Source: Leclercia sp. 29361 (lineage in GTDB: Bacteria > Pseudomonadota > Gammaproteobacteria > Enterobacterales > Enterobacteriaceae). From it: DNA of 64,000 nucleotides. Under the pieces are notes generated by a model. It had not been told where the DNA came from, searched no databases, and saw nothing but the letters and a program-made list of their open reading frames with translations. Position numbers and translations under genes: made by a program. Where the stretch lies: the NCBI RefSeq assembly GCF_011290365.1, contig NZ_CP049786.1:4278001-4342000 (forward strand), given 5' to 3'. Shown in pieces: positions 26,866 to 37,763 of the stretch. Each line of letters opens with the position of its first letter. Position 1 is the first letter of the stretch.

Positions 26866-28137
26866 GTGAAAAATATTATTGCCCGCCATAAGGCGGGAGA
26901 GCATCTCGGCATCTGCTCCGTCTGTTCAGCGCACCCGCTGGTGATTGAAGCCGCCCTGCGCTTTGACCTGGCGAGCGACAATAGCGTGCTGATCGAAGCC
27001 ACGTCCAATCAGGTGAATCAATATGGTGGTTACACCGGCATGAAGCCGGAGGACTTCCGCGATTTTGTACTGAATATCGCCGAAAAGGTGGGCTTCCCGC
27101 AGGAGCGACTGATCCTCGGCGGCGATCATCTGGGGCCCAACTGCTGGCAGAACGAGCCCGCAGAGACGGCGATGGAGAAAGCTGTCGCTCTGATTCAGGC
27201 TTACGTGGCTGCGGGCTTCAGCAAGATCCATCTTGATGCATCGATGTCCTGCGCCGACGATCCCGTGCCCCTGGATCCAGTGGTCGTCGCTCAGCGGGCG
27301 GCGCGGCTGTGCCAGGCGGCAGAAGAGACCGCCACCGACGCGCAGAAGGCGGCGCTGACCTATGTGATTGGCACCGAAGTGCCGGTGCCGGGCGGCGAAG
27401 CCAGCAGCATCGACAGCGTGCATGTCACCCGGGTGGAGGATGCCGCCCGCACCCTTGAAACGCATCAGGCGGCGTTTCACGCGCTGGGGCTGGATGCGGC
27501 GATGAGCCGGGTGATTGCCATCGTGGTGCAGCCCGGCGTGGAGTTCGACCACACCCAGATCATCCACTATCAGCCGCACGCCGCCGAAGCGCTGTCGGGC
27601 TGGATCCGTCAGACGCCGATGGTCTATGAAGCCCACTCCACCGATTACCAGTCCAGACAGGCGTACCGGGCGCTGGTGCGGGATCACTTTGCAATCCTGA
27701 AGGTTGGCCCGGCCCTCACCTTCGCCCTGCGCGAGGCGATTTTCGCCCTGGCGCAGATGGAAGCGGCGCTGATCGCCCCCGAAAACCGCAGCCGCGTGCT
27801 GGAGGTGATCGACGAGGTGATGCTCAACGAGCCGGATTACTGGAAAAAGTACTATCGCCCGACCTGGAGCCAGGCGATGGTGGATATTCACTTTAGCCTG
27901 TCGGACCGCATCCGCTACTACTGGCCGCACCCGCGGATCCGTCAGAGCGTGGACAAGCTGCTCGCCAACCTGGACACCCTGGCCCTGCCGCTGGGGCTGA
28001 TCAGCCAGTACCTGCCGGTGCAGTTTGAACGCGTTACCGCCCAGGCCCTCGCCCCAACACCGCAGGCGCTGGTCATCGACAAAATAGAGGACGTGCTACG
28101 CGCATATCGCTACGGCTGCGCCCCTGACGCCGCCTGA
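26866..28137 (+). CDS. gatZ: GatZ, non-catalytic subunit of tagatose-bisphosphate aldolase
   Basis: 423 aa starting at GTG 26866 after GGAGGAAACG; the frame extends upstream into gatY. GatZ/KbaZ family: [25 protein letters not shown] and [10 protein letters not shown] motifs. It stabilises and activates GatY. 22 nt from gatY, translationally linked. Confidence 0.93.
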   Translation: MKNIIARHKAGEHLGICSVCSAHPLVIEAALRFDLASDNSVLIEATSNQVNQYGGYTGMKPEDFRDFVLNIAEKVGFPQERLILGGDHLGPNCWQNEPAETAMEKAVALIQAYVAAGFSKIHLDASMSCADDPVPLDPVVVAQRAARLCQAAEETATDAQKAALTYVIGTEVPVPGGEASSIDSVHVTRVEDAARTLETHQAAFHALGLDAAMSRVIAIVVQPGVEFDHTQIIHYQPHAAEALSGWIRQTPMVYEAHSTDYQSRQAYRALVRDHFAILKVGPALTFALREAIFALAQMEAALIAPENRSRVLEVIDEVMLNEPDYWKKYYRPTWSQAMVDIHFSLSDRIRYYWPHPRIRQSVDKLLANLDTLALPLGLISQYLPVQFERVTAQALAPTPQALVIDKIEDVLRAYRYGCAPDAA

Positions 28138-28151
28138 ACCCCGGAGGATCC

Positions 28152-28619
28152 ATGAGCAAACTGTTTGTCCGTACCGGCATTGATTTTGCCACCTGCCAGC
28201 AGGCGCTGGCTCATATCGGCGAGGAGATGCTGGCGAAGGGGGTGGTTCATGCCACTTACCCTGCCGCACTGCTGGAAAGGGAGGCGGTGTTCCCCACCGG
28301 TATCGCCCTGGAAAAACATGCCGTGGCGATCCCGCACTGTGAGGCGGTCCACGCCAAAGAGCCGGCACTTTACCTGATTCGCCCGGACAGACCGGTGCAT
28401 TTTCAACAGGCGGATGACGATACGGAGATTGCCGTGTCGCTGATTATCGCCCTGATCGTGGAAAACCCTGCGGCGCAGCTCACCCTGCTTCGCCGGTTAT
28501 TTAGTGAGCTGCAAAACCCGACCCTGCTGGAGGCGCTGCTGACCGCGCCGGACCACCAGCTAAAGGCCCTGTTTGAGGAAGCCATTTTGATGGCAGAACC
28601 CTGCAAGCGTGCCTCATAA
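28152..28619 (+). CDS. gatA: Galactitol PTS EIIA component GatA
   Basis: 155 aa, fructose/mannitol-type EIIA. Phospho-acceptor His62 in AIPHCEAVH. Passes phosphate from HPr to GatB. ATG after GGAGGATCC, 15 nt from gatZ. Confidence 0.94.
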   Translation: MSKLFVRTGIDFATCQQALAHIGEEMLAKGVVHATYPAALLEREAVFPTGIALEKHAVAIPHCEAVHAKEPALYLIRPDRPVHFQQADDDTEIAVSLIIALIVENPAAQLTLLRRLFSELQNPTLLEALLTAPDHQLKALFEEAILMAEPCKRAS

Positions 28620-28646
28620 CAGACTGATAATAAGAAGGAGTACCCT

Positions 28647-28931
28647 ATGAAACGCAAAGTTATCGTTGCCTGTGGCGGCGCCGTTGCTACCTCCACCATG
28701 GCCGCCGAAGAGATCAAAGAGCTGTGTGATGCCCACAACATCACCCTGGATCTGGTCCAGTGTCGGGTGACTGAAATTGAAACCTATATGGATGGCGCAG
28801 ATCTGATCTGCACCACCGCGAAAGTCGACCGTACCTTTGGCGACATCCCGGTGGTTCACGGCATGCCATTTGTGTCGGGCGTCGGCATTGAAGCCCTGCA
28901 GCAAAAAATCCTGACCATCCTCAAGGGGTAA
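28647..28931 (+). CDS. gatB: Galactitol PTS EIIB component GatB
   Basis: 94 aa; phospho-acceptor Cys9 in [10 protein letters not shown] within the P-loop. Receives phosphate from GatA and gives it to galactitol during import by GatC. ATG after AAGGAGTACCCT; 5 nt before gatC. Confidence 0.94.
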   Translation: MKRKVIVACGGAVATSTMAAEEIKELCDAHNITLDLVQCRVTEIETYMDGADLICTTAKVDRTFGDIPVVHGMPFVSGVGIEALQQKILTILKG

Positions 28932-28935
28932 GATC

Positions 28936-30309
28936 ATGTTTACCGAAATCATGCGGTATATCCTCGATCTGGGGCCGACGGTCATGCTGCCCATCGTCAT
29001 CATCATCTTCTCGAAGCTGCTGGGGATGAAGCTGGGCGACTGCTTTAAATCCGGTCTGCATATCGGGATTGGCTTTGTCGGAATTGGGCTGGTAATCGGC
29101 CTGATGCTCGACTCCATCGGCCCGGCGGCCAAAGCGATGGCGGAACAGTTCCAGATTAACCTTCACGTGGTGGACGTCGGCTGGCCGGGCTCATCGCCCA
29201 TGACCTGGGCCTCACAGATTGCGCTGGTGGCGATCCCGGTGGCGATTGGCGTCAACGTGCTGATGCTGGTCACTCGCATGACCCGCGTGGTCAACGTCGA
29301 TATCTGGAACATCTGGCACATGACCTTTACCGGCGCGATGCTGCACCTGGCGACCGGCTCTTACTGGCTCGGGATCCTCGGCGTGGTGCTCCACGCGGCC
29401 TTTGTCTACAAGCTGGGGGACTGGTTTGCCAGAGATACGCGGGAGTTCTTCGGCCTCGAAGGGATTGCCATCCCGCACGGCTCGTCTGCTTACCTGGGGC
29501 CGATTGCGGTGTTGGTCGATACGCTCATCGAGAAGATCCCGGGCCTTAACCGCATCCACTTCAGCGCCGACGACGTGCAGAAACGCTTTGGTCCATTTGG
29601 CGAACCCGTCACCGTCGGTTTCGTGATGGGGCTGGTCATCGGTCTGCTGGCCGGTTATGACGCCAAAAATGTCCTGCAACTGGCGGTGAAAACCGCCGCG
29701 GTGATGCTGCTGATGCCGCGCGTCATCAAGCCGATCATGGATGGCCTCACCCCGATTGCCAAACATGCGCGTAAGCGTCTGCAGGCGAAGTTTGGCGGGC
29801 AGGAGTTCTTAATCGGCCTCGATCCGGCGCTGCTGCTGGGCCACACCTCGGTGGTCTCCGCCAGCCTGATCTTTATCCCGCTGACTATCCTGATTGCAGT
29901 GCTGGTGCCGGGTAACCAGGTCCTGCCGTTTGGCGACCTCGCCACCATCGGCTTCTTTGTCGCCATGGCGGTGGCGGTGCATCAGGGCAACCTGTTCCGC
30001 ACCCTGATCTCCGGCGTCATTATCATGGGCATCACCCTGTGGATCGCCACCCAGACCATCGGCCTGCACACCCGGCTGGCCGAGAATGCCGGCGCGCTGA
30101 AAGCGGGCGGGATGGTGGCGTCGATGGACCAGGGCGGATCGCCCGTCACCTGGCTGCTGATCCAGCTCTTTACCTGGCAAAACGTGGTGGGATTTGTGGT
30201 GATTGGTGCCATCTATATCACCGGCGTGCTGCTCACCTGGCGTCGTGCCCGGGCCTTTAGCGCAGCAGAAAAACGCGCTGAGGCTCCACAGAGCCAGACG
30301 GTTTCTTAA
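28936..30309 (+). CDS. gatC: Galactitol PTS EIIC permease GatC
   Basis: 457 aa with about 10-11 membrane segments from residue 10 to 440; EIIC-GAT family. Contains the conserved FGPFGEPVTVGFVMG loop. Transports galactitol with phosphorylation to galactitol 1-phosphate. Full length, no disruptions. Confidence 0.94.
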   Translation: MFTEIMRYILDLGPTVMLPIVIIIFSKLLGMKLGDCFKSGLHIGIGFVGIGLVIGLMLDSIGPAAKAMAEQFQINLHVVDVGWPGSSPMTWASQIALVAIPVAIGVNVLMLVTRMTRVVNVDIWNIWHMTFTGAMLHLATGSYWLGILGVVLHAAFVYKLGDWFARDTREFFGLEGIAIPHGSSAYLGPIAVLVDTLIEKIPGLNRIHFSADDVQKRFGPFGEPVTVGFVMGLVIGLLAGYDAKNVLQLAVKTAAVMLLMPRVIKPIMDGLTPIAKHARKRLQAKFGGQEFLIGLDPALLLGHTSVVSASLIFIPLTILIAVLVPGNQVLPFGDLATIGFFVAMAVAVHQGNLFRTLISGVIIMGITLWIATQTIGLHTRLAENAGALKAGGMVASMDQGGSPVTWLLIQLFTWQNVVGFVVIGAIYITGVLLTWRRARAFSAAEKRAEAPQSQTVS

Positions 30310-30351
30310 TACCCGGGGAGCGCTGCTCCCCTCTTTTTTCTGGAGTGAATC

Positions 30352-31395
30352 ATGAAATCAGTGGTAATTCATGCTGAGGGACAGGTGCGTGTTGAAGAGC
30401 GCCCTGTCCCGGACATTCAGGCTGCGGATGAGGTGCGCGTGCGCGTGGTCTGCTCGGGATTATGCGGTTCGGATATCCCGCGTATTTTCGCCAACGGAGC
30501 CCACTACTACCCCATCACCCTGGGGCACGAATTCAGCGGCTACGTTGATGCCTGCGGCTCTGGCATCGACGACCTGAAAGCGGGCGATGCGGTGGCCTGC
30601 GTGCCGCTGCTGCCCTGCTTCTCCTGCCCCGAGTGTGAAAAAGGTTACTTCTCACTGTGTAAGCAGTACCAGTTCGTCGGCTCCCGCAGCGAAGGGGGTA
30701 ATGCGGAGTACATCGTGGTGAAGCGCGCCAACCTGTTCCGCCTGCCTGCAGCGATGTCCATTGAAGACGGGGCCTTTATCGAGCCGATTACCGTGGGGCT
30801 GCACGCGTTCCATCTTGCCCGGGGCTGCGAGGGCAAAAATGTGATCATCGTGGGGGCGGGCACTATCGGTCTGCTGGCCATGCAGTGCGCGCTGGCGCTG
30901 GGTGCGGCCAGCGTCACCGCCATTGATATTAATGACGACAAGCTGGCGCTGGCGACCTCGCTGGGGGCAAACCGGGTATTCAACAGCAAAACGCTGAGCG
31001 CAGAGGCGATGCAGGCCGCCCTGCACGAAACACGTTTCGATCAGCTGGTACTGGAGACGGCTGGCACGCCGCAAACTGTTGCCCTCGCCATCGACATCGC
31101 CGGGCCCCGCGCCCAGCTGGCGCTGGTGGGGACCCTGCATCACGACCTGAATTTGTCCGCCGCGACCTTTGGCAAGATCCTGCGTAAAGAGCTGACCCTG
31201 CTGGGCAGCTGGATGAACTACTCTGCGCCCTGGCCAGGCGAAGAGTGGGAGACTGCCGCCCGGCTTCTCAAAGAGAAAAAATTGCAGCTGGCGCCGCTGA
31301 TCGCTCATACCTGCGACTGCGATAGTTTCGCCCGTGCCATTCAGGCACTCAATGGCTCACCGATGCAGGGCAAAATCCTGCTGCGTCTGGACTAA
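30352..31395 (+). CDS. gatD: Galactitol-1-phosphate 5-dehydrogenase GatD
   Basis: 347 aa zinc-dependent medium-chain dehydrogenase. Catalytic zinc: Cys in GLCGSD and GHEFSG; structural zinc Cys cluster CFSCPECEKGYFSLC (~90-104); NAD motif GAGTIGLLA near 170. Converts galactitol 1-phosphate to tagatose 6-phosphate. Follows gatC by 42 nt. Confidence 0.94.
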   Translation: MKSVVIHAEGQVRVEERPVPDIQAADEVRVRVVCSGLCGSDIPRIFANGAHYYPITLGHEFSGYVDACGSGIDDLKAGDAVACVPLLPCFSCPECEKGYFSLCKQYQFVGSRSEGGNAEYIVVKRANLFRLPAAMSIEDGAFIEPITVGLHAFHLARGCEGKNVIIVGAGTIGLLAMQCALALGAASVTAIDINDDKLALATSLGANRVFNSKTLSAEAMQAALHETRFDQLVLETAGTPQTVALAIDIAGPRAQLALVGTLHHDLNLSAATFGKILRKELTLLGSWMNYSAPWPGEEWETAARLLKEKKLQLAPLIAHTCDCDSFARAIQALNGSPMQGKILLRLD

Positions 31396-31401
31396 GCAAA
31401 G

Positions 31402-31424
31402 GAGCCAGCAACCGGAGCTGGCTC
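31402..31424 (+). terminator. Hairpin between gatD and gatR
   Basis: GAGCCAGC-N7-GCTGGCTC perfect stem without a T run; may protect the gatD message end or end it with Rho. Confidence 0.5.
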
Positions 31425-31431
31425 ACAGTTA

Positions 31432-31468
31432 CTTTCGAACGTTAGCGTTCACCTTTCGCATCCCTTCG
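31432..31468 (+). promoter_or_regulatory. GatR operator candidates upstream of gatR
   Basis: CTTTCG at 31432-31437 and 31453-31458 and CCTTCG at 31463-31468 mirror the hexamers in the gatY promoter and suggest autoregulation. Confidence 0.5.
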
Positions 31469-31505
31469 ATTAAACTGGAGTAAGTTAATTATCAGGCAAA
31501 ACAAA

Positions 31506-32279
31506 ATGAACTCATTTGAGCGAAGGAACAAAATCGTCGATCTGGTGAATGCCAACGGCAGCGTGTTAGTGCTCGACCTTTCGAATTCTTTTGGCATCTC
31601 CGAAGTGACCATTCGCGCCGATCTGCGGCTACTGGAAGAGAAAGGGCTGGTGACCCGTTTTCACGGCGGGGCTGCCAGGCCAGGCAGCAATCTGAGCGAA
31701 AATGAAAGCCAGGAAGTGCTGCTGGAAGATCGCTACAGCCTCGCCAGCGATCCGAAAAAACGCATCGCCCTGGCGGCGGTGGCGATGATTGAAGAGGGGA
31801 TGACGGTGATTCTGGACAGCGGCAGCACCACCATGCTGATCGCTGAAGCGCTGGCAAAGAAAGCCAATATCACGGTGATTACCAACAGCCTGCCCGCGGC
31901 TTTCGCCTTGTCGGACAACAAAGACATCACCCTGGTGGTCTGCGGCGGTACGGTGCGCCATAAGACTCACTCCATGCATGGCACCATCGCCGAGCGCTCG
32001 CTGGCGGGTATCAGCGCGGATTTAATGTTTGTCGGGGCCGACGGGATCGACACCACCAATGGCATCACCACCTTCAACGAAGGCTACTCCATCAGCAGCG
32101 TGATGGCGGCGGCAGCGCATAAGGTGATTGCCGTGCTGGACGCGAGTAAGTTCAACCGTCGTGGGTTCAACCAGGTGCTGCCGATGGCGGAGATTGACTG
32201 TGTGATTACGGACGAAGGGATCGGTGAGAAAGAACTGAAGAGCCTGAAACAAACGTCAGTAGAGCTTATTGTGGTGTAA
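31506..32279 (+). CDS. gatR: DeoR-family galactitol repressor GatR
   Basis: 257 aa. N-terminal DeoR helix-turn-helix (ERRNKIVDLVNANGSV...ISEVTIRADLRLLEEKGL), then the sugar-phosphate sensor domain with VILDSGSTT. Represses gatYZABCD in the absence of galactitol phosphate. Unlike the IS-disrupted gatR of E. coli K-12, it is intact here. Confidence 0.93.
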   Translation: MNSFERRNKIVDLVNANGSVLVLDLSNSFGISEVTIRADLRLLEEKGLVTRFHGGAARPGSNLSENESQEVLLEDRYSLASDPKKRIALAAVAMIEEGMTVILDSGSTTMLIAEALAKKANITVITNSLPAAFALSDNKDITLVVCGGTVRHKTHSMHGTIAERSLAGISADLMFVGADGIDTTNGITTFNEGYSISSVMAAAAHKVIAVLDASKFNRRGFNQVLPMAEIDCVITDEGIGEKELKSLKQTSVELIVV

Positions 32280-32286
32280 CTGCGCG

Positions 32287-32390
32287 CGGTGAAAATGCCC
32301 GATGGCGCTTCGCTTATCGGGCCTACAACAACCGGGTCAGTGCAATTCCGTAGGCCGGGTAAGCGCAGCGCCACCCGGCAGAAGCCCAGG
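32287..32390. repeat. REP/BIME pair between gatR and rsmI
   Basis: Two palindromic units (ATGCCCGATGGCGCTTCGCTT-type and GTAGGCCGGGTAAGCGCAGCG-type) face each other between convergent genes. Confidence 0.75.
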
Positions 32391-32392
32391 TC

Positions 32393-33256
32393 TTACTCCC
32401 CTTGCTGCTCCAGGGCATACTTATACAGCGCGTTCTTTTTCACGCCGTGGATCTCCGCCGCCAGCGCGGCCGCTTTCTTCAGCGGCAGTTCGGCCTGCAG
32501 CAGGGCAAGGGTACGCAGCGCTTCCGCAGGCAGCGCGTCCTCTTCCGCTTTGTGCCCTTCGACAATCAGCACCATCTCGCCCTTGCGGCGGTTTTCGTCC
32601 TCTTTCACCCATGCCAGCAGCTCGCCAACCGGCAGGCCGTGAATGGTCTCCCAGGTTTTGGTCAGCTCGCGCGCCAGCACCACGTAACGGGCTTCGCCCC
32701 AGACGGTCACCATGTCCTCCAGGCTCTCCAGCAGACGGTGGGTAGATTCGTAGAAGATCAGGGTGCGGGGTTCGGCTTCCAGCGCCTTCAGCACGTCGCG
32801 ACGGCCTTTGGATTTGGCGGGCAGGAAACCCTCATAGCAGAAACGATCTGACGGCAGGCCCGCCGCGCTCAGGGCGGCAATAGCGGCGCACGGCCCCGGC
32901 AGCGGTACCACGCGAATACCCGCCTCGCGGCAGGTACGGACCAGGTGATAGCCCGGGTCGTTGATCAGCGGCGTACCGGCATCGGACACCAGGGCAATGT
33001 TCTGCCCCTCTTTCAGTTTGGCCACCAGCATGGCCGCTTTTTGCTGCTCGTTATGATCGTGCAGGGCAAACAGGCGGGCATTAATCGCAAAATGCTGCAG
33101 CAGCAGGCCGGTGTGACGGGTATCTTCAGCCGCAATAAGATCAACGCTTTGCAACACGGTGAGCGCACGTTGGGTAATATCAGATAAATTCCCGATAGGA
33201 GTAGGTACAATATAAAGCTGACCCTGAGAATTATCTGCCGTTTCGTGTTGTTTCAT
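32393..33256 (-). CDS. rsmI: 16S rRNA 2'-O-ribose C1402 methyltransferase RsmI
   Basis: 287 aa. SAM-dependent tetrapyrrole-methylase fold: [14 protein letters not shown] near residue 15, [21 protein letters not shown] and [15 protein letters not shown]. Methylates C1402 in the ribosomal decoding centre. Divergent from lpoA with 62 bp between starts. Confidence 0.95.
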   Translation of the reverse strand: MKQHETADNSQGQLYIVPTPIGNLSDITQRALTVLQSVDLIAAEDTRHTGLLLQHFAINARLFALHDHNEQQKAAMLVAKLKEGQNIALVSDAGTPLINDPGYHLVRTCREAGIRVVPLPGPCAAIAALSAAGLPSDRFCYEGFLPAKSKGRRDVLKALEAEPRTLIFYESTHRLLESLEDMVTVWGEARYVVLARELTKTWETIHGLPVGELLAWVKEDENRRKGEMVLIVEGHKAEEDALPAEALRTLALLQAELPLKKAAALAAEIHGVKKNALYKYALEQQGE

Positions 33257-33318
33257 TGTTTCATCCGTATTGCCGATTTAATATTGAGCATTGCGTAAAA
33301 AATATCACTGGATACAGT

Positions 33319-35409
33319 ATGGTACCCTTAACGTTTCTTCATAATAAAGTCACGCGCAGCCTTCCGCTGGTGCTGGCAGCCCTGATCTTTGCTGGCTGTG
33401 GCACACAGGCGCCCGATCAAAGTGCGGCCCATATGGAGGGTACAGCCCAGGCTGACTCCGGCTTCTATCTGCACCAGATGGAGCAGAGCTCCGATGATAC
33501 CCGGATCAACTGGCAATTACTCGCCATTCGTGCACTGCTGAAAGAGGGTAAAACCCAGCGTGCCGCCGAACTGTTTAAGCAACTGCCGCAAACCTTAAAT
33601 GACCGCCAGCGCTATGAGCAGTTCCTGCTGGCCGCTGAACTAAAAATTGCACAGAACGACGTTGCCGGGGCGAAGAAGATCCTCGGGAATATCGACATCA
33701 GCGTGCTGGATAAAAACCAGCAGGCCCGTTTCTGGCAGGCCGCTATTGCCGCTGAGCAGGGTCGCCCTTCCCTGACGCTGCTGCGGGCGCTGATTGCCCA
33801 GGAGCCGTTGCTCCCTGCCGCTGAAAAACAGAAAAATATCGATGCCACCTGGCAGACGCTCTCCGCCATGAACCCGGATCAAGCCAATGCACTGGTGATT
33901 AACGCCGACGAAAATGTCCTGCAGGGCTGGCTGGATCTGCAGCGCGTCTGGTTCGATAACCGCAACGATCCGGATATGCTGAAAGCCGGGATTAAAGACT
34001 GGCAAACCCGCTACCCGAACAACCCGGGGGCAACCATGCTGCCAACGCAGCTGGTTAATGTGCAGAACTTCAAGCCTGCCTCCACCAGCAAAATCGCCCT
34101 GCTGCTGCCGCTGGGTGGCCAGGCCGCGGTGTTTGGTCGCACGATCCAGCAGGGTTTTGACGCGGCGAGAAATGGCACCGCAGCCGTCGCGGGTAACGCC
34201 GTTCCTGCCCAGGTCGCCCAGGCGGCCAATGCTGGTGATGTGGTGAGCCCGTCCAGTGCCGAAACCAATGACCTGACCACGGCCCAACCTGTCGCCGTGC
34301 AGGAAGGGACGATGCAGGACCCGGTCCAGGCCCCTGAGACTACCCAACCCGCCACCGCGCCGGATAACAGCGTGCAGGACCCCATGCAGGCACCTGCCAC
34401 CGCACAAGCCCCTCAGGCCACGGCTATCGCCAACCCGGCCGCCGAGGTGAAGGTGTATGACACCAGCACCCAGCCGCTCGACCAGGTACTGAATCAGGTC
34501 CAGCAGGATGGTGCCAGCATCGTGGTCGGCCCGCTGCTGAAAAACAACGTCGAAGAGCTGATGAAGAGCAACACCCCGCTGAACGTGCTGGCCCTTAACC
34601 AGCCGGAGCAGGTGCAGAATCGCCCGAACGTCTGCTATTTCGCTCTGTCGCCAGAAGACGAAGCCCGTGATGCCGCGCGTCATATCCACGAACAAGGTAA
34701 GCAGGCTCCCCTGCTGCTGATCCCGCGCAGCCAACTGGGTGACCGCGTCGCCACCGCCTTTGCCGAGGAGTGGCAACAGCTCGGCGGCGGCATTGTTCTG
34801 CAGCAGAAATTTGGTTCAAGCTCCGAACTGCGCGCGGGCGTTAACGGCGGCTCAGGCATTGCTCTGACCGGCAGCCCGGTCACCTCCAGCCTGCCGCAGC
34901 AGCAGGGCGTGACCATTGGCGGTCTGACTATCCCGGCCCCGCCTACGGACGCGCAGATTAGCGGCGGCGGCAGTGTCGATGCGGCTTACATCGTCGCCAC
35001 CCCGGAAGAGATCGCCTTTATCAAGCCGATGATCGCCATGCGTAACGGCAGCCAGGCTGGCGTGTCGCTGTATGCCAGCTCGCGTAGCGCGCAGGGCACC
35101 GCTGGCCCGGACTTCCGTCTCGAGATGGATGGCCTGCAGTACAGCGAGATCCCGATGCTGGCAGGCAGCAACCCGGCGCTGATGCAACAGGCGCTGAGCA
35201 GCGTACGCAACGACTACTCCCTGGCGCGTCTGTATGCCATGGGTGTGGACGCCTGGACGCTGGCAAACCATTTCACCCAGATGCGCCAGGTGCCAGGCTT
35301 TGAAATTAGCGGCAATACCGGCGATCTCACCGCCACTCAGGACTGCGTGATTAACAGGAAGTTATCATGGCTCAAATACCAGCAAGGACAGATCGTTCCG
35401 GCCAGCTAA
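33319..35409 (+). CDS. lpoA: LpoA, outer-membrane lipoprotein activator of PBP1A
   Basis: 696 aa from ATG 33319. Lipobox FAGC near residue 28 (signal [22 protein letters not shown]). N-terminal TPR-like helical domain (~35-255), Ala/Gln/Pro-rich linker (~290-385) with repeated QDPxQAPxT units, then a periplasmic-binding-protein-like domain. Stimulates PBP1A during wall synthesis. Its end overlaps yraN by 43 nt. Confidence 0.94.
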   Translation: MVPLTFLHNKVTRSLPLVLAALIFAGCGTQAPDQSAAHMEGTAQADSGFYLHQMEQSSDDTRINWQLLAIRALLKEGKTQRAAELFKQLPQTLNDRQRYEQFLLAAELKIAQNDVAGAKKILGNIDISVLDKNQQARFWQAAIAAEQGRPSLTLLRALIAQEPLLPAAEKQKNIDATWQTLSAMNPDQANALVINADENVLQGWLDLQRVWFDNRNDPDMLKAGIKDWQTRYPNNPGATMLPTQLVNVQNFKPASTSKIALLLPLGGQAAVFGRTIQQGFDAARNGTAAVAGNAVPAQVAQAANAGDVVSPSSAETNDLTTAQPVAVQEGTMQDPVQAPETTQPATAPDNSVQDPMQAPATAQAPQATAIANPAAEVKVYDTSTQPLDQVLNQVQQDGASIVVGPLLKNNVEELMKSNTPLNVLALNQPEQVQNRPNVCYFALSPEDEARDAARHIHEQGKQAPLLLIPRSQLGDRVATAFAEEWQQLGGGIVLQQKFGSSSELRAGVNGGSGIALTGSPVTSSLPQQQGVTIGGLTIPAPPTDAQISGGGSVDAAYIVATPEEIAFIKPMIAMRNGSQAGVSLYASSRSAQGTAGPDFRLEMDGLQYSEIPMLAGSNPALMQQALSSVRNDYSLARLYAMGVDAWTLANHFTQMRQVPGFEISGNTGDLTATQDCVINRKLSWLKYQQGQIVPAS

Positions 35410-35762
35410 CCCGCAAACAGACCGGCGACGCGCGCGAGCTTCAGGCGCGTCGCTGGCTTGAGCGCAACGGACTGCGCTTTATCGCCGCCAACGTTCGCGC
35501 ACGCGGCGGTGAAATTGACCTTATCATGCAGGACGGCCCGACCATCGTGTTCGTCGAGGTGCGCTACCGCCAGTCATCCCGCTATGGCGGGGCCGCCGCC
35601 AGCGTGACCCGGGCCAAGCAACAAAAATTATTACTCACCGCCCAGTTGTGGCTTGTCCGGCATAATGGCAGCTTTGATACTGTGGATTGCCGGTTCGATG
35701 TGGTAGCCTTCACCGGAAACGCCATCGAATGGTTCAAAAACGCCTTCGGCGCAGACGCGTAA
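35367..35762 (+). CDS. yraN: YraN, UPF0102 nuclease-like protein
   Basis: 131 aa; begins inside lpo[21 protein letters not shown]...ARGGEIDLI...IVFVEVRYR is the UPF0102 pattern, related to restriction-type PD-(D/E)xK folds. Function unproven. ATG preceded by AGGAAGTTATC. Confidence 0.93.
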   Translation: MAQIPARTDRSGQLTRKQTGDARELQARRWLERNGLRFIAANVRARGGEIDLIMQDGPTIVFVEVRYRQSSRYGGAAASVTRAKQQKLLLTAQLWLVRHNGSFDTVDCRFDVVAFTGNAIEWFKNAFGADA

Positions 35763-35783
35763 ATCAGATCGTTAAGGGATACC

Positions 35784-36374
35784 GTGCTCGAAAGAATTAA
35801 GGTGTGCTTCACCGAAAGCATTCAGACTCAGATCGCAGCGGCAGAAGCGCTGCCGGACGCCATCTCCCGCGCGGCGATGACGCTGGTACAGTCCCTGCTC
35901 AACGGCAACAAAATCCTCTGTTGTGGCAACGGCACATCGGCCGCCAACGCACAGCATTTTGCTGCCAGTATGATTAATCGTTTTGAGACAGAGCGTCCCA
36001 GCTTACCTGCCATTGCACTTAATACCGATAACGTGGTCTTAACGGCGATTGCTAACGATCGTCTTCATGATGAGATCTATGCCAAACAGGTACGTGCGTT
36101 AGGGCATGCCGGTGATGTGCTGCTGGCTATCTCTACGCGCGGCAACAGCCGCGACATCGTCAAAGCCGTTGAAGCCGCCGTCACACGCGACATGACCATC
36201 GTCGCGCTGACCGGCTACGATGGCGGCGAGCTGGCGGGGCTGTTAGGTCCTCATGATGTTGAGATCCGTATTCCTTCCCACCGCAGCGCGCGCATTCAGG
36301 AGATGCACATGCTGACGGTGAACTGTTTATGCGATCTGATTGATAACACGCTTTTCCCTCACCAGGATGATTAA
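35784..36374 (+). CDS. diaA: DnaA initiator-associating protein DiaA
   Basis: 196 aa, GTG start. SIS-domain fold with [21 protein letters not shown] and [17 protein letters not shown]. Binds DnaA and promotes ordered oriC initiation complexes. Downstream of yraN by 21 nt and 9 nt before dolP. Confidence 0.94.
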   Translation: MLERIKVCFTESIQTQIAAAEALPDAISRAAMTLVQSLLNGNKILCCGNGTSAANAQHFAASMINRFETERPSLPAIALNTDNVVLTAIANDRLHDEIYAKQVRALGHAGDVLLAISTRGNSRDIVKAVEAAVTRDMTIVALTGYDGGELAGLLGPHDVEIRIPSHRSARIQEMHMLTVNCLCDLIDNTLFPHQDD

Positions 36375-36383
36375 GGAGTTTAC

Positions 36384-36959
36384 ATGAAGGCACTTTCGCC
36401 CCTCGCAGTCCTTATTTCTGCGCTGCTGCTTCAGGGATGTGTCGCTGCAGCGGTAGTGGGTACCGCGGCAGTGAGCACCAAAGCCGCAACTGACCCGCGT
36501 TCCGTGGGCACACAGGTGGATGACAGCACTCTGGAGCTGCGCGTGAACAGCGCCCTGTCCAAAGACCAACAGATTAAGAAAGAAGCGCGCATCAACGTGA
36601 CGGCATACCAGGGCAAAGTTCTGCTGGCAGGCCAGGCACCCAATACCGAACTCGCCGCCCGTGCTAAGCAGATCGCTATGGGTGTAGAAGGCACCACCGA
36701 AGTGTTTAACGAAGTGCGCCAGGGTCAGCCGATTGGCCTGGGCGATGCCTCCAACGACACCTGGATCACCACCAAAGTGCGCTCCCAGCTGTTAGGTAGC
36801 GATCAGGTTAAATCTTCTAACGTGAAGGTGACCACCGAGAACGGCGAAGTGTTCCTGCTCGGCCTGGTGACTGACCGTGAAGGCAAAGCGGCGGCGGATA
36901 TCGCCAGCCGGGTGAGCGGCGTGAAGCACGTCACCACCGCTTTTACCTACATCAAGTAA
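36384..36959 (+). CDS. dolP: DolP (YraP), outer-membrane dual-BON lipoprotein
   Basis: 191 aa. Lipobox LLQGC (Cys19), then two BON domains (about 45-115 and 123-190). Localises to division sites and supports outer-membrane integrity. ATG after AAGGAGTTTAC. Confidence 0.95.
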   Translation: MKALSPLAVLISALLLQGCVAAAVVGTAAVSTKAATDPRSVGTQVDDSTLELRVNSALSKDQQIKKEARINVTAYQGKVLLAGQAPNTELAARAKQIAMGVEGTTEVFNEVRQGQPIGLGDASNDTWITTKVRSQLLGSDQVKSSNVKVTTENGEVFLLGLVTDREGKAAADIASRVSGVKHVTTAFTYIK

Positions 36960-36992
36960 CCTTCCCTGCCCTCTGCCATCGGCAGAGGGCCA

Positions 36993-37637
36993 TTAGCCCT
37001 CCCCCTGCGCCCTCTCCCTGATCTTCGCTGACGGAATGATATTGACGCCCGTCGTGGACGCGCTCAGCGCCTCCTGCAGCATCACCTGCGCCACATCGCG
37101 CGCGTCTATCGACTTGAGATTGCCAGGCAACAGGCTAAATAACGGTGCAAACAATGATTCGCTGAAGCGGTGTTTTTCCCGATCGCCCAGCAGCATTGAC
37201 GGCCGCACGATGGTCAACCGCTCCCACTTCTGGGCAATCAGCGCCTCTTCCATTTTGCCTTTCACCTTGTTGTAGAAGAACGGCGAGTGCGCGTTGGCCC
37301 CCATCGAACTGACCACCAGCAGATGCTTCGCCCCGAGCCGTTTGCCGGTCAGGGCCGTATCCACCACCAGGGTGTAGTCGGCATGGATAAAGGCCTCTTT
37401 GCTGCCCGCCTCACGCCGCGTGGTACCCAGACAGCAAAAGACGGTGTCCACCGGATCCTGAACCTGCGCCAGCGCGTCGGTCAGCTGCGGATCGTGCGGG
37501 TTAAACACGCCCTCGATATCGCCCAGCGGGCGACGTGTTGGGGCGGCAATATAGTTGACCTTCCGCTCCTGAATCAGCATACGCAGCAGATGCCCACCTA
37601 CAAGGCCGGTCGCGCCGGTAATTAAAACCTGACTCAT
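36993..37637 (-). CDS. yraR: YraR, NAD(P)-binding epimerase-like protein
   Basis: 214 aa. ATG 37637 follows AAGGAGGAATA; the frame opens further upstream without a ribosome site. Rossmann start [15 protein letters not shown], atypical short-chain dehydrogenase family. Substrate unknown. Convergent with dolP and divergent from yhbO. Confidence 0.92.
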   Translation of the reverse strand: MSQVLITGATGLVGGHLLRMLIQERKVNYIAAPTRRPLGDIEGVFNPHDPQLTDALAQVQDPVDTVFCCLGTTRREAGSKEAFIHADYTLVVDTALTGKRLGAKHLLVVSSMGANAHSPFFYNKVKGKMEEALIAQKWERLTIVRPSMLLGDREKHRFSESLFAPLFSLLPGNLKSIDARDVAQVMLQEALSASTTGVNIIPSAKIRERAQGEG

Positions 37638-37763
37638 TATTCCTCCTTTGCAGATTAGTCCGTATGCGATTTCATGCTCCTCAACCACACTTAGTAGTCT
37701 CATTGCTAAGTATTTACCACAAGCGAAGAAAAAGCTGTCTGAAGCCAAAACAACGGAGGAAGC

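Noticed and set aside
26926..27930. 334-codon open frame opposite gatZ
   Set aside because: Antisense to a complete operon gene; no start context.
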